From: Archaeoglobus_B sp964471215
GTDB lineage: Archaea; Halobacteriota; Archaeoglobi; Archaeoglobales; Archaeoglobaceae
Length of the DNA stretch: 5,744 nt
NCBI GenBank assembly: GCA_964471215.1
Contig: CAYYFC010000061.1
Coordinates: forward strand, 1 to 5,744
Reading direction: 5' to 3'
Shown: positions 1 through 5,313 of the stretch, piece by piece
Position numbering within the stretch: the stretch's first letter is position 1
How the letters are laid out: every line of letters begins with the position of its first letter
Notes under the pieces: model-generated
The model's input: the letters and a program-made list of their open reading frames with translations, nothing else
Told to the model about the DNA's origin: nothing
Databases searched by the model: none
Program-made: the position numbers and the translations under genes

Positions 1-622
1 TTTTAGGATAAATTTGCACATCTACCAGACCCCAATTATCGTGAGGTAATGCAGAGTATTAAAGGTAATAGGCATGTTAAGATGGTTATTCACGGTAGAG
101 AACGCAATAGGAAGAAGGATAGGAGTACAAGATTGCTAACGTTATCGCAAACACCGCTAAAAAGTTAAATGCAATTGTAGTTCTTGAAAACTTACCTAAA
201 CGATGCCCTAAAAACATGATAAGCTACGTAAATGACAAGAAATTAAGGCATAGAATCTATCAAGCTGGTTTTAGAAGTTTGATTAAGGTTATCGAGGAGA
301 AATGTTTAGAGAGGGTGTGAGCGTAGTTAAAGTTGATCCGAGAGGAACGTCATCTACGTGTCCGTTTTGTAATTCTAAGCTGATGAGGGGCAGTGCCCCA
401 AGGCAATTAAAGTGTCCCAAATGCAGCATTGAGATGGGTAGGTATGTGATAGCAGTTCTCAACTTGGAAAAGATTTATTTAACTTTAAAGGGGCACGTGC
501 CGTTTGCCCAAATGCCCGATGAATCCTCTCTGGAGGTAGCTGTGCTACCGATGAAGGAGTGGATGAGGAGAAAGTCCCTACCGTCGACACAATTCGATAA
601 TAGTAATAAAATGAGACGGTAG
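1..622 (+). pseudogene. tnpB: Decayed tnpB (IS200/IS605 OrfB family), 3' part
   Basis: TnpB is the RNA-guided RuvC-like nuclease of IS200/IS605 and IS607 transposons. The similarity runs through three frames. About 37-124 in the frame of base 1 reads like the basic RERNRKKDR stretch. About 126-317 in the frame of base 3 reads KIANVIANTAKKLNAIVVLE, the RuvC-II block, with its Glu kept at 186-188. About 302-622 in the frame of base 2 carries GTSSTCPFC and CPKC (zinc Cys codons at 359, 368, 413 and 422), then the RuvC-III block. The frame breaks near 121-131 and 308-320 each fit loss of one base; the second would restore LERGVSVV. A stop also lies at 4-6 in the first frame. The usual D-R-D of RuvC-III reads G-R-Y (Tyr codon 443-445), so the last catalytic Asp is gone. 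The 5' part lies outside the window. The ORF from ATG 302 is only a fragment of this pseudogene. Confidence 0.9.
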
Positions 623-624
623 GG
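576..624. repeat. 10-bp inverted repeat at the tnpB 3' end
   Basis: CCCTACCGTC at 576-585 and its exact reverse complement GACGGTAGGG at 615-624 enclose 29 nt. The repeat straddles the tnpB stop codon (620-622). In IS200/IS605 elements the right end and the omega RNA scaffold lie at this place, just past or overlapping the end of tnpB, and are structured. I infer that this is part of the old right end or omega RNA. The exact transposon boundary cannot be placed. Confidence 0.5.
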
Positions 625-637
625 TCAAACGGTAACA

Positions 638-653
638 TTTTTAATCTTTATAA
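638..653 (+). promoter_or_regulatory. AT-rich TATA-like region before the C/D sRNA
   Basis: The stretch TTTTTAATCTTTATAA sits about 15-28 bp before the start expected for the C/D sRNA (near 663-668) and is the only TATA-like sequence between the tnpB remnant and the gene at 729. It probably drives the sRNA and may drive a joint transcript with that gene. Which T/A block is the true TATA box is not decided by the sequence. Confidence 0.45.
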
Positions 654-662
654 CGGAATCTG

Positions 663-727
663 TATGAATGATGAATCAGGCAGGATCTGAGCTCAGGCGA
701 TGATGAAGGCTGTACTCACTGAACGAT
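663..727 (+). ncRNA. C/D box sRNA (2'-O-methylation guide)
   Basis: All four boxes are present in canonical order and spacing. Box C is ATGATGA (668-674), followed by a 12-nt guide (675-686) and box D' CTGA (687-690). After a 9-nt linker come C' ATGATGA (700-706), a second 12-nt guide (707-718) and box D CTGA (719-722). Archaeal C/D sRNAs bind L7Ae, Nop5 and fibrillarin, and methylate the target nucleotide paired to the fifth guide base upstream of D or D'. The 12-nt spacing in both halves is the archaeal hallmark. The D' guide would recognise AUCCUGCCUGAU, the D guide UGAGUACAGCCU. Ends are estimated from a few flanking bases around C and D. Box D lies six bases before the ATG at 729, so the RNA fills the leader of the next gene. 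Confidence 0.88.
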
Positions 728-728
728 C

Positions 729-1946
729 ATGAAGCTCCTCATAGTCACATCGAAGTTGAAAGAGCAGATAGAATTTGGAAAGGCTATAAGGAGGGCTGTT
801 TTAGATGTCTTAGAATGTACGGGATGCGAACTTGATGTAAAACTGTTAACGGATGCGAGGGAAGTCGAGATTAGGGATGATCCCGGATGCATAATACTCA
901 TAGCTACGGGCGGTACGGAGAGAACTGTAGCAGAAATAATAGAAGGAATAAGATGTCCCGTAATGCTTTGGTCTATACCCCATCACAATTCATTACCATC
1001 GGCGCTGGAGGTGTACTCCAAGTTTAAACACTTACCCATAAAACTATTTTATTCTGACATAAATATCGGCTCTTTCGAGGAAGTTAATAGATTTATTAAA
1101 ATCTGCAATTCTCTGAAAAAATTGAAGAATTTTAGACTAGGATGTATCGGATGTACGTCGGAGTGGATACTGACTTCAAACAAAAGAGAGCTGGAGGAGT
1201 TCGGTGTACATATAGTTGAAATAGATTTAGGCGAGTTTGTAGATGAGATAAAACGTACATGTTTGAGCGGGGACGTATTTAAGGTCATAGAGGGATTTGG
1301 AATAGACGTTTCCGATGAGGATTTGAGGATTTCTTTGAAGACGTACATAGCATTAAAGAACATCATTTCGAGGTATAACCTTTCGGCGATAACGGTAAAG
1401 TGTTTTGATCTGCTGAAGCATGGAATAACGCCGTGTTTGGGGTTGAGCCTTGTAAACGATGAGGGGATCGTTGCAGGTTGCGAAGGTGATCTACAGGCAG
1501 TATTAACGATGATCATAGTTTACCTGATATCGGAAAGACCGTGCTGGATGGCGAATCTGTGTAGATATGATACTGATAGGAATACGATAACTTTAGCCCA
1601 CTGTACGATTCCAACTCTAATGATAGAAAAATCTAAGTCCTATCTGAAATCTCACATGGAATCAAAGATGGGTGTTGCAATAGATGGATTTCTAGAGAAT
1701 AGAGATGTTACGTTGGTCAGATTGGGTTATGGAAAAATGGTCATAGCATCTGGGAGGATATTGAAAAGCGGTATGAGGGAAAGTTATCTCTGCAGAACAC
1801 AGGTTGAGGTTGCTTTAAGGGGTGATGTAGAAGACCTGATATCGAATGTTCTGGGAAATCATCACGTACTTGTATACGGAGATCTGAAATCCGAATTAAT
1901 AGATTTTTGTAGGTTTAAGGGAATAGAACCGATCGTTATCGGATAG
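729..1946 (+). CDS. FucI/AraA-superfamily isomerase-like protein (COG2407-like)
   Basis: This 405-aa cytosolic protein has the layout of archaeal L-fucose/L-arabinose isomerase-related proteins: Rossmann-like N-terminal domains (about 1-220), then the active-site block. The block CEGDLQAVLTM begins at Cys251 and matches the E. coli FucI segment from the metal ligand Glu337. Glu252 takes that place. The second ligand, FucI Asp361, lies 24 residues on, and here that position is Asn276 in WMAN. LAHCTIP follows with His291 and Cys292. True fucose isomerases are much longer, near 590 aa, so the substrate is unknown and isomerase activity is doubtful. ATG 729 is preferred because MKLLIVTSK forms the expected first beta strand. 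There is no Shine-Dalgarno sequence: the C/D sRNA occupies that place. The gene is single and faces a convergent operon. Family assignment is from motif memory. Confidence 0.75.
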   Translation: MKLLIVTSKLKEQIEFGKAIRRAVLDVLECTGCELDVKLLTDAREVEIRDDPGCIILIATGGTERTVAEIIEGIRCPVMLWSIPHHNSLPSALEVYSKFKHLPIKLFYSDINIGSFEEVNRFIKICNSLKKLKNFRLGCIGCTSEWILTSNKRELEEFGVHIVEIDLGEFVDEIKRTCLSGDVFKVIEGFGIDVSDEDLRISLKTYIALKNIISRYNLSAITVKCFDLLKHGITPCLGLSLVNDEGIVAGCEGDLQAVLTMIIVYLISERPCWMANLCRYDTDRNTITLAHCTIPTLMIEKSKSYLKSHMESKMGVAIDGFLENRDVTLVRLGYGKMVIASGRILKSGMRESYLCRTQVEVALRGDVEDLISNVLGNHHVLVYGDLKSELIDFCRFKGIEPIVIG

Positions 1947-1963
1947 TAATTCCGAGAGAATCT

Positions 1964-1988
1964 GGATTTTTATCGGTTCAAAAAATCC
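1964..1988. terminator. Hairpin with T-tracts between convergent genes
   Basis: GGATTTTT (1964-1971) pairs with AAAAATCC (1981-1988) across a 9-nt loop, 17 bp after the stop of the gene ending at 1946. Read on the minus strand, a run of six T (1985-1980) follows the C/D-like module and the end of the minus-strand operon. Archaeal transcription commonly stops at oligo-T, so either strand could terminate here. The right arm overlaps the C'-like box of the minus-strand sRNA candidate. Confidence 0.45.
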
Positions 1989-2024
1989 ATCATCCCGCTT
2001 CAGAGCCCAAACTGTTCATCATCC
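1978..2024 (-). ncRNA. Possible second C/D box sRNA, incomplete
   Basis: On the minus strand, ATGATGA (2022-2016) is followed by exactly 12 nt (2015-2004) and CTGA (2003-2000). Six nt later comes a C'-like ATGATGG (1993-1987). The first half has the same box spacing as the clear C/D sRNA at 663-727. No CTGA follows the C'-like box at the expected 12 nt; the bases there are GATA, and a T6 tract intervenes. The unit could be C-D' with a degraded D, or C'-D with a degenerate upstream half; GTGATGT at 2040-2034 is too close to serve as a normal C box. The guide would recognise AGCCCAAACUGU. It lies 3' of the small gene at 2071-2304, so it could be processed from that operon's transcript. Ends are approximate. 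Confidence 0.45.
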
Positions 2025-2070
2025 AATTGAACTACATCACGATGTGCTTGGGCATTTCCATAATAATCCG

Positions 2071-2304
2071 TTAAACCCTGTAATAAAACACGAATACGTT
2101 GTTTATCTCTACCCTCAAATTCCCTCTAGTTTCACCGTATGCCATCCATCCAGGTTTATCACCGCATATGCACGTTACATCCGGGTAATTCCTCTTACCA
2201 TCCGACCATGCAACGAGCATTCCACTGGCCACAGCATCCGCTATCTTTTTTGCCTTTTCAAAATCAATATCGATTCCCTCTATATTAATTCTAACGACCC
2301 TCAT
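2071..2304 (-). CDS. Small conserved-looking hypothetical protein (77 aa)
   Basis: This is a compact soluble protein with no signal peptide or membrane segment. It appears to have an N-terminal beta strand (VVRINIEG), a helix (about 15-28, EKAKKIADAVASG), the segment MLVAWSDGKRNYPDV, a Cys45-x-Cys47 pair, KPGWMAYGE (50-58) and a C-terminal strand VEINNVFVFYY. The pattern recalls a small archaeal and deltaproteobacterial family that I believe is DUF5619, but I am not certain. No catalytic motif is obvious, and two cysteines alone do not make a metal site. It starts at ATG 2304, 14 nt after the stop of the DUF2299 gene, with GGATGTT immediately before the ATG as a weak ribosome site. The two genes very likely share a transcript. 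Function unknown. Confidence 0.72.
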   Translation of the reverse strand: MRVVRINIEGIDIDFEKAKKIADAVASGMLVAWSDGKRNYPDVTCICGDKPGWMAYGETRGNLRVEINNVFVFYYRV

Positions 2305-2318
2305 AACATCCTATATAC

Positions 2319-2783
2319 CTAGAGATACATAGAGTTAATGTGTTCAGTTCTCTCGAATTCATGGCTAACACTCCAAATTATATAAAGCTTGCATTTAAAT
2401 ATCTCCCTCAGGGCGTTCATCAATTTCGGCTTATTCAACTCTTCCAGGTAAATCGGTATTTGAAAATCAATTCTTTGGAGATTTTCGGCATCTGGTATCA
2501 TTCTGAATTCAGCGTTTCTGAAAAGTAGATCCATCTTCCATTTAAATATTAAATTCTTCTTTTTTTCCTTGGGAAGTGAATGTAAAGCCTTGTAGTGCTT
2601 CTCAGACAATACTATTGCACTGGCAACTATTATGAGATCTCTATCCTTGATCTTTATCACATCGCTTATTTGATTGGATCCCGACGGAAACTCAACTATG
2701 TAATGCCATTCGGCATTCTCATCCGGTATCTCTGCCTTTAATATTCCCTCTTCTGCAAGCCATTTCTTCACGACATCTTTCAT
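2319..2783 (-). CDS. DUF2299 family protein (154 aa)
   Basis: The protein begins MKDVVKKWLAEEGILKAEIP and continues with DENAEWHYIVEFPSGS, a pattern I recognise from the archaeal DUF2299 family: an N-terminal helix, then beta strands of an alpha/beta chaperone- or YbjN-like fold. The middle (about 47-62) has a hydrophobic strand, DLIIVASAIVLSEKHY, and the C-terminus is helical (about 115-140, LNKPKLMNALREIFKCKLYIIW). No catalytic residues, signal peptide or membrane segment are visible. The biochemical role of the family is not known to me. ATG 2783 is chosen over TTG 2789 because a TATA-like TTTAAAATAA lies 18-27 bp upstream, which would give a leaderless mRNA starting at or very near this ATG. 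It is the first gene of a two-gene unit with the 77-aa protein. Confidence 0.75.
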   Translation of the reverse strand: MKDVVKKWLAEEGILKAEIPDENAEWHYIVEFPSGSNQISDVIKIKDRDLIIVASAIVLSEKHYKALHSLPKEKKKNLIFKWKMDLLFRNAEFRMIPDAENLQRIDFQIPIYLEELNKPKLMNALREIFKCKLYIIWSVSHEFERTEHINSMYL

Positions 2784-2800
2784 ATACAATCAATAACATC

Positions 2801-2810
2801 TTATTTTAAA
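2801..2810 (-). promoter_or_regulatory. TATA box of the DUF2299 operon
   Basis: TTTAAAATAA on the minus strand is centred about 23 bp before ATG 2783. There is no Shine-Dalgarno sequence between it and the start, which suggests a leaderless or nearly leaderless transcript. Confidence 0.55.
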
Positions 2811-3141
2811 GACCTTATTATTCTATACTTAAGATAGATAATTGTATTTTTATTCTCTTTTTATTTTTTTGTGAGTTTCCGACGATAAAAGCATTACCTC
2901 CGTTTAAGATAATAGCTATTGACATGTGATAGAAGCTTTAAGCAGTCATTTCAAATTATCTTATCCATACCAGCTATTAAGCTTATTGACATAAATCACA
3001 GATCGATCTGTTTAAATCGACTCGAATTTTTCAACCTAACTGGATTTGACTACCGCAAATAATTTAATAAATATATTAATCTAAAATATTAAAATCTGGA
3101 TTTAAAATGATCGGATGAAATTGTTAAGGTCACGGTTGCTT

Positions 3142-3168
3142 CAATCGAGATTTAAAATATCTCGATTG
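3142..3168. promoter_or_regulatory. Perfect 10-bp inverted repeat, candidate operator of the RPA operon
   Basis: CAATCGAGAT (3142-3151) and ATCTCGATTG (3159-3168) are exact reverse complements around the AT-only spacer TTAAAAT. The repeat ends 16 bp before the BRE-like sequence of the RPA promoter. Arm length and spacing are typical of a dimeric helix-turn-helix site. A structured RNA or terminator is less likely because no T-run follows on the plus strand. The cognate regulator is not in the window. Confidence 0.55.
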
Positions 3169-3184
3169 GAAAGACACAGATCCT

Positions 3185-3199
3185 GCAAAAGTTATATAT
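3185..3199 (+). promoter_or_regulatory. BRE/TATA promoter of the RPA operon
   Basis: A purine-rich BRE-like GCAAAAG (3185-3191) precedes TTATATAT (3192-3199). The TATA centre is about 28 bp before ATG 3224, so the transcript should start within a few bases of the ATG. No Shine-Dalgarno is present there. Confidence 0.7.
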
Positions 3200-3223
3200 C
3201 CTTAACTGTAAATATTCAAAGAT

Positions 3224-4150
3224 ATGGAAAACAGGATTAAAGAATTAACAGATCAGATATTTGAACAGTTTAAAAGGTCTGGATTTGATATAAATGTTGA
3301 TGAAGTTTACAAGAGACTTAAGTTACTCATATACGAGTTTAAAGTACCGGAAAGCGAAGCTATAAGGACTATTAAAAACTGGCTTATGAAAGAACTCGAT
3401 ATACCGCGGGAACAACTCATAATAGAATCACCTATTGTTAAAATAGCCGATATAACAAAAGCTGGCCAGTGGATAAGTTTAAAGGCAAAGGTTGTCCAGC
3501 TCTGGGATTCGAACAGTCCAAACGTGTTTCAGGTTGGTCTAATAGGCGACGAAACTGGTATAATCAAGTTTGTCATATGGGCTAAATCGGCGAAGAAGGA
3601 GGTGGAAGAGGGTAGGAGTTATCTTTTTAAGAACGTCGTCAGCGATTCTTTTGGAGGTAGATTGCAGGTAAATATAAACAGAAATAGCGAGATAATCGAG
3701 ATAGATGAGGATATAGAGTTACCTCCGAGGGAGATGGAAGTCATAGGTGCTCTCGTCTCCATACAGCAAAACAGTGGCTTAATTCAGAGGTGCAGTATAT
3801 GCAAGAGGGTTATGACTAAGGGTATATGCCCAATACACGGAAAGGTTGAGGGCTATGACGATTTAAGAATAAAAGGTGTCTTGGACGATGGCGAAAACTT
3901 TTACGAGATAATTCTGAATGAGGATAACATAAGAAAGCTAACGGGAATTGATCTTGAGAGGGCTAAGAGGATGGCATCGGAGAGACTGGACAGAAACTCC
4001 GTACTTTCCGAATTAAAGGGTAAGCTTCTTGGTAGATATCTGAGGATAACGGGGACTAGGGGTGGAAGGTATCTGATAGTTAAAGACGTGGATTTCTTGG
4101 GAAGAGTTAACAAGGAGGAGATTGAGAGACTTCTGGAGGGGATCACATGA
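3224..4150 (+). CDS. Replication protein A (single-stranded DNA-binding protein)
   Basis: This 308-aa archaeal RPA (COG1599-like) coats single-stranded DNA during replication, repair and recombination. Residues 1-60 form a helical N-terminal domain. An OB fold spans about 66-160 (VKIADITKAGQWISLKAKVV, then GLIGDETGIIKFVIW and GRLQVNIN). The C-terminal part, about 168-295, looks like the RPA70 C-type OB fold with an inserted zinc ribbon: Cys190-x2-Cys193-x8-Cys202-x2-His205. All four putative zinc ligands are intact. A second strand region (LGRYLRITGTRGGRYLIVKDVDFL) closes the fold. The ATG at 3224 follows a strong TATA box at leaderless distance. Its stop overlaps the ATG of the next gene as ATGA, so the two are translated together. 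Archaeal RPAs vary in OB number; this is the short form that works with a partner subunit. Confidence 0.92.
   Translation: MENRIKELTDQIFEQFKRSGFDINVDEVYKRLKLLIYEFKVPESEAIRTIKNWLMKELDIPREQLIIESPIVKIADITKAGQWISLKAKVVQLWDSNSPNVFQVGLIGDETGIIKFVIWAKSAKKEVEEGRSYLFKNVVSDSFGGRLQVNINRNSEIIEIDEDIELPPREMEVIGALVSIQQNSGLIQRCSICKRVMTKGICPIHGKVEGYDDLRIKGVLDDGENFYEIILNEDNIRKLTGIDLERAKRMASERLDRNSVLSELKGKLLGRYLRITGTRGGRYLIVKDVDFLGRVNKEEIERLLEGIT
4135..4144 (+). promoter_or_regulatory. Strong Shine-Dalgarno for the RPA-partner gene
   Basis: GGAGGGGATC matches the archaeal 16S anti-Shine-Dalgarno complement GGAGGTGATC in nine of ten positions and ends two bases before the ATG at 4147. It lies inside the last codons of RPA and fixes the start of the overlapping gene. 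It contrasts with the promoter-proximal genes here, which lack such a site. Confidence 0.8.
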
Positions 4151-4815
4151 ATTTCGTCAGGAGAAGGGAGGTTGCCAGAAGGGTTTTTGCGTACGAGCTG
4201 AACAGATCCACTCATAGAATACAGCCGGAAGGTGAGAAGGCCCCCGTTTACGTTCTTACACCTCTCGGAATGAGATGCAACAGGGTTTACATCGTTGGAG
4301 CCCTGCTTGATAAGGATGAGATAAAGCCTGATTCGGGAATCTGGAGAATAAGGCTGAGCGATCCGACCGGAGCAGTATTCGGTTACGTAAGCAGATTCCA
4401 GCCAGACGCATTGGAATCTCTAATGGAGATTGAGCCTCCGGAGCTAACGGCTGTCATAGGAAAGGTCAGAACGTTTGAAATAAACAACAGGATATTTGTC
4501 TCCCTGAGACCGGAATACATAACGGTTGTCGACAGCGAGGTCAGGGATTACTGGATATATGAAACTGCTAAGAAAACGATTGAAAGGATAAGGAATATGG
4601 AGAGGAAAGAGGATGAAGACTGCAGGCTTGCTTGGCAGATATACAATCCCGATTTAAACGAGTATAGGCAGATAGTTAGACAGGCACTCATGAGTCTGAA
4701 GGAGGAGTACGAGATGATAGTAGAGGAAGAAAAGGAGGAGGAGTTAAAGGAATTTGAGGAGGAATTCGAATTTGAAGAAGAAGAATGGGATTTGAGCGAT
4801 TTGCTCGGTGAATAA
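4147..4815 (+). CDS. RPA-associated OB-fold protein (COG3390-like)
   Basis: This 222-aa protein matches the euryarchaeal family encoded directly after RPA and thought to be its small partner subunit. The N-terminus is basic (VRRREVARR). An OB fold covers about 33-128, with VYVLTPLGMRCNRVYIVGAL, WRIRLSDPTGAVFGYV and the strand RIFVSLRPEYITVV. A helical segment follows (about 134-190). The last 32 residues are mostly Glu and end in EEEEWDLSDLLGE, an acidic tail with hydrophobic tip residues, likely disordered and exposed. Such tails recruit partners in bacterial SSB; a similar role here is inference. It overlaps RPA by four bases and should be made in fixed ratio with it. Its stop (4813-4815) directly abuts the stop of the convergent PPAT gene. 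Confidence 0.87.
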   Translation: MNFVRRREVARRVFAYELNRSTHRIQPEGEKAPVYVLTPLGMRCNRVYIVGALLDKDEIKPDSGIWRIRLSDPTGAVFGYVSRFQPDALESLMEIEPPELTAVIGKVRTFEINNRIFVSLRPEYITVVDSEVRDYWIYETAKKTIERIRNMERKEDEDCRLAWQIYNPDLNEYRQIVRQALMSLKEEYEMIVEEEKEEELKEFEEEFEFEEEEWDLSDLLGE

Positions 4816-5262
4816 TCACAGAACGTTACCGTATCTATCTATTTCTCCGTTTTTTATTCTCGTTGAAGATATAGGTTTTTTATCGCTTGCCAGTATAAAA
4901 TCAATCCTTACGATCTTTATAGGCCTCTTACCGATCTCAGCTCTTTTTTCATTGATTTTAACTGCATTTGGATGTGTTTCCGGTGATACGACTATGTATT
5001 CAAAATCTATTTCAAGGGTTTTTCCGTAGCAGTCATCTATTTTGACAATGTTGGGATTGAATCCGTATCTCTTGATTATATATCTTCTCAAGTTCTCTAC
5101 CCTTATTTCAAAAGGTAAAACCGATCTGAATCTCTTTCTTGCCATTTCGTCGCTTGTAACTCCGAACATCACATCCCTTCCACCTATCTTAATCGCAACA
5201 TCTATCAATCTCTTATGACCCTCGTGCAGAGGTTCAAAAGTCCCTCCCACCGCAACTTTCAC
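4816..5262 (-). CDS. coaD: Phosphopantetheine adenylyltransferase, archaeal type
   Basis: The 148-aa enzyme transfers AMP from ATP to 4'-phosphopantetheine, giving dephospho-CoA in CoA biosynthesis in the cytosol. It is a nucleotidyltransferase of the HxGH class. GGTFEPLHEGHKRLI starts at residue 6, with Thr8 and the catalytic His13-Glu-Gly-His16 signature. ISSTRI at 131-136 is the C-terminal nucleotide-binding motif. Length and spacing fit the archaeal family (COG1019), which is distinct from bacterial CoaD. The start is GTG 5262, because the first beta strand (VKVAVGGTF, with Met for the GTG) begins here and the TATA-like palindrome lies 28 bp upstream; the only nearby ATG is out of frame. 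The gene diverges from archease and converges with the RPA operon with no spacer. Confidence 0.92.
   Translation of the reverse strand: MKVAVGGTFEPLHEGHKRLIDVAIKIGGRDVMFGVTSDEMARKRFRSVLPFEIRVENLRRYIIKRYGFNPNIVKIDDCYGKTLEIDFEYIVVSPETHPNAVKINEKRAEIGKRPIKIVRIDFILASDKKPISSTRIKNGEIDRYGNVL
4850..4881 (+). terminator. Oligo-T tracts after the RPA operon, inside coaD
   Basis: Two runs of six T on the plus strand, at 4850-4855 and 4876-4881, are the first oligo-T tracts downstream of the stop at 4815. Since no intergenic DNA exists, RPA-operon transcripts probably end here, antisense to the 3' end of coaD. Archaeal RNA polymerase often terminates at such U-tracts without a hairpin. Confidence 0.4.
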
Positions 5263-5282
5263 AACATCCGGTATGGGATTAG

Positions 5283-5298
5283 AAATAAATATTTATTT
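5283..5298. promoter_or_regulatory. 16-bp palindromic TATA element shared by coaD and archease
   Basis: AAATAAATATTTATTT is a perfect palindrome in the 51-bp spacer. Its centre is 28 bp from the GTG of coaD (minus strand) and about 24 bp from the ATG of archease (plus strand), which is TATA distance for near-leaderless transcripts both ways. It is probably one element, or two overlapping ones, serving both genes. Confidence 0.65.
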
Positions 5299-5313
5299 TT
5301 CATATCTAACCCT

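Larger units (their letters stand above)
2790..3223. other. AT-rich divergent intergenic region
   Basis: These 434 bases separate the DUF2299 operon from the RPA operon. I find no convincing gene. The region holds a promoter at each edge and a T-rich tract on the plus strand (2846-2870). An 8-bp inverted pair is present (AAGATAAT 2906-2913, ATTATCTT 2955-2962). Two direct repeats occur: ATTGACAT at 2918-2925 and 2985-2992, and GATTTAAAAT at 3099-3108 and 3149-3158. The very AT-rich block 3056-3110 and the perfect inverted repeat at 3142-3168 complete it. It is much longer than the other spacers in this window. Confidence 0.6.

Noticed and set aside
302..622. A 106-aa zinc-finger ORF starting at ATG 302
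   Set aside because: It is the C-terminal third of the frameshifted tnpB; the ATG falls inside the codons for GluLysCys of the upstream frame and is not a gene start.
1049..1516. Long antisense ORF inside the FucI-like gene
   Set aside because: Ser/Thr-rich shadow of a well-supported coding frame, with no recognisable motif.
2034..2040. GTGATGT on the minus strand as box C of the second sRNA
   Set aside because: Only 11 nt separate it from the next ATGATGA, too few to hold a 12-nt guide plus a D' box, and its last base departs from the consensus.
2787..2789. TTG 2789 as start of the DUF2299 gene
   Set aside because: ATG two codons downstream is the better codon and fits the TATA distance; the difference is only two residues.
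2846..2870. T-rich tract as a terminator of a known gene
   Set aside because: No plus-strand gene lies upstream; on the minus strand it is an A-rich tract with no such role.
2790..3223. CRISPR array or replication origin in the long spacer
   Set aside because: The repeats are 8-10 bp, irregularly spaced and only two copies each; no ORB-like G-rich motif or cdc6/orc1 gene is nearby.
3114..3242. Small plus-strand ORF of about 42 codons before RPA
   Set aside because: It runs through the inverted repeat and the RPA promoter, has no ribosome site, and its composition does not look protein-like.
5215..5313. In-frame 5' extension of archease
   Set aside because: The extra residues overlap coaD and the shared promoter, and lack family similarity; ATG 5314 gives the standard archease N-terminus.
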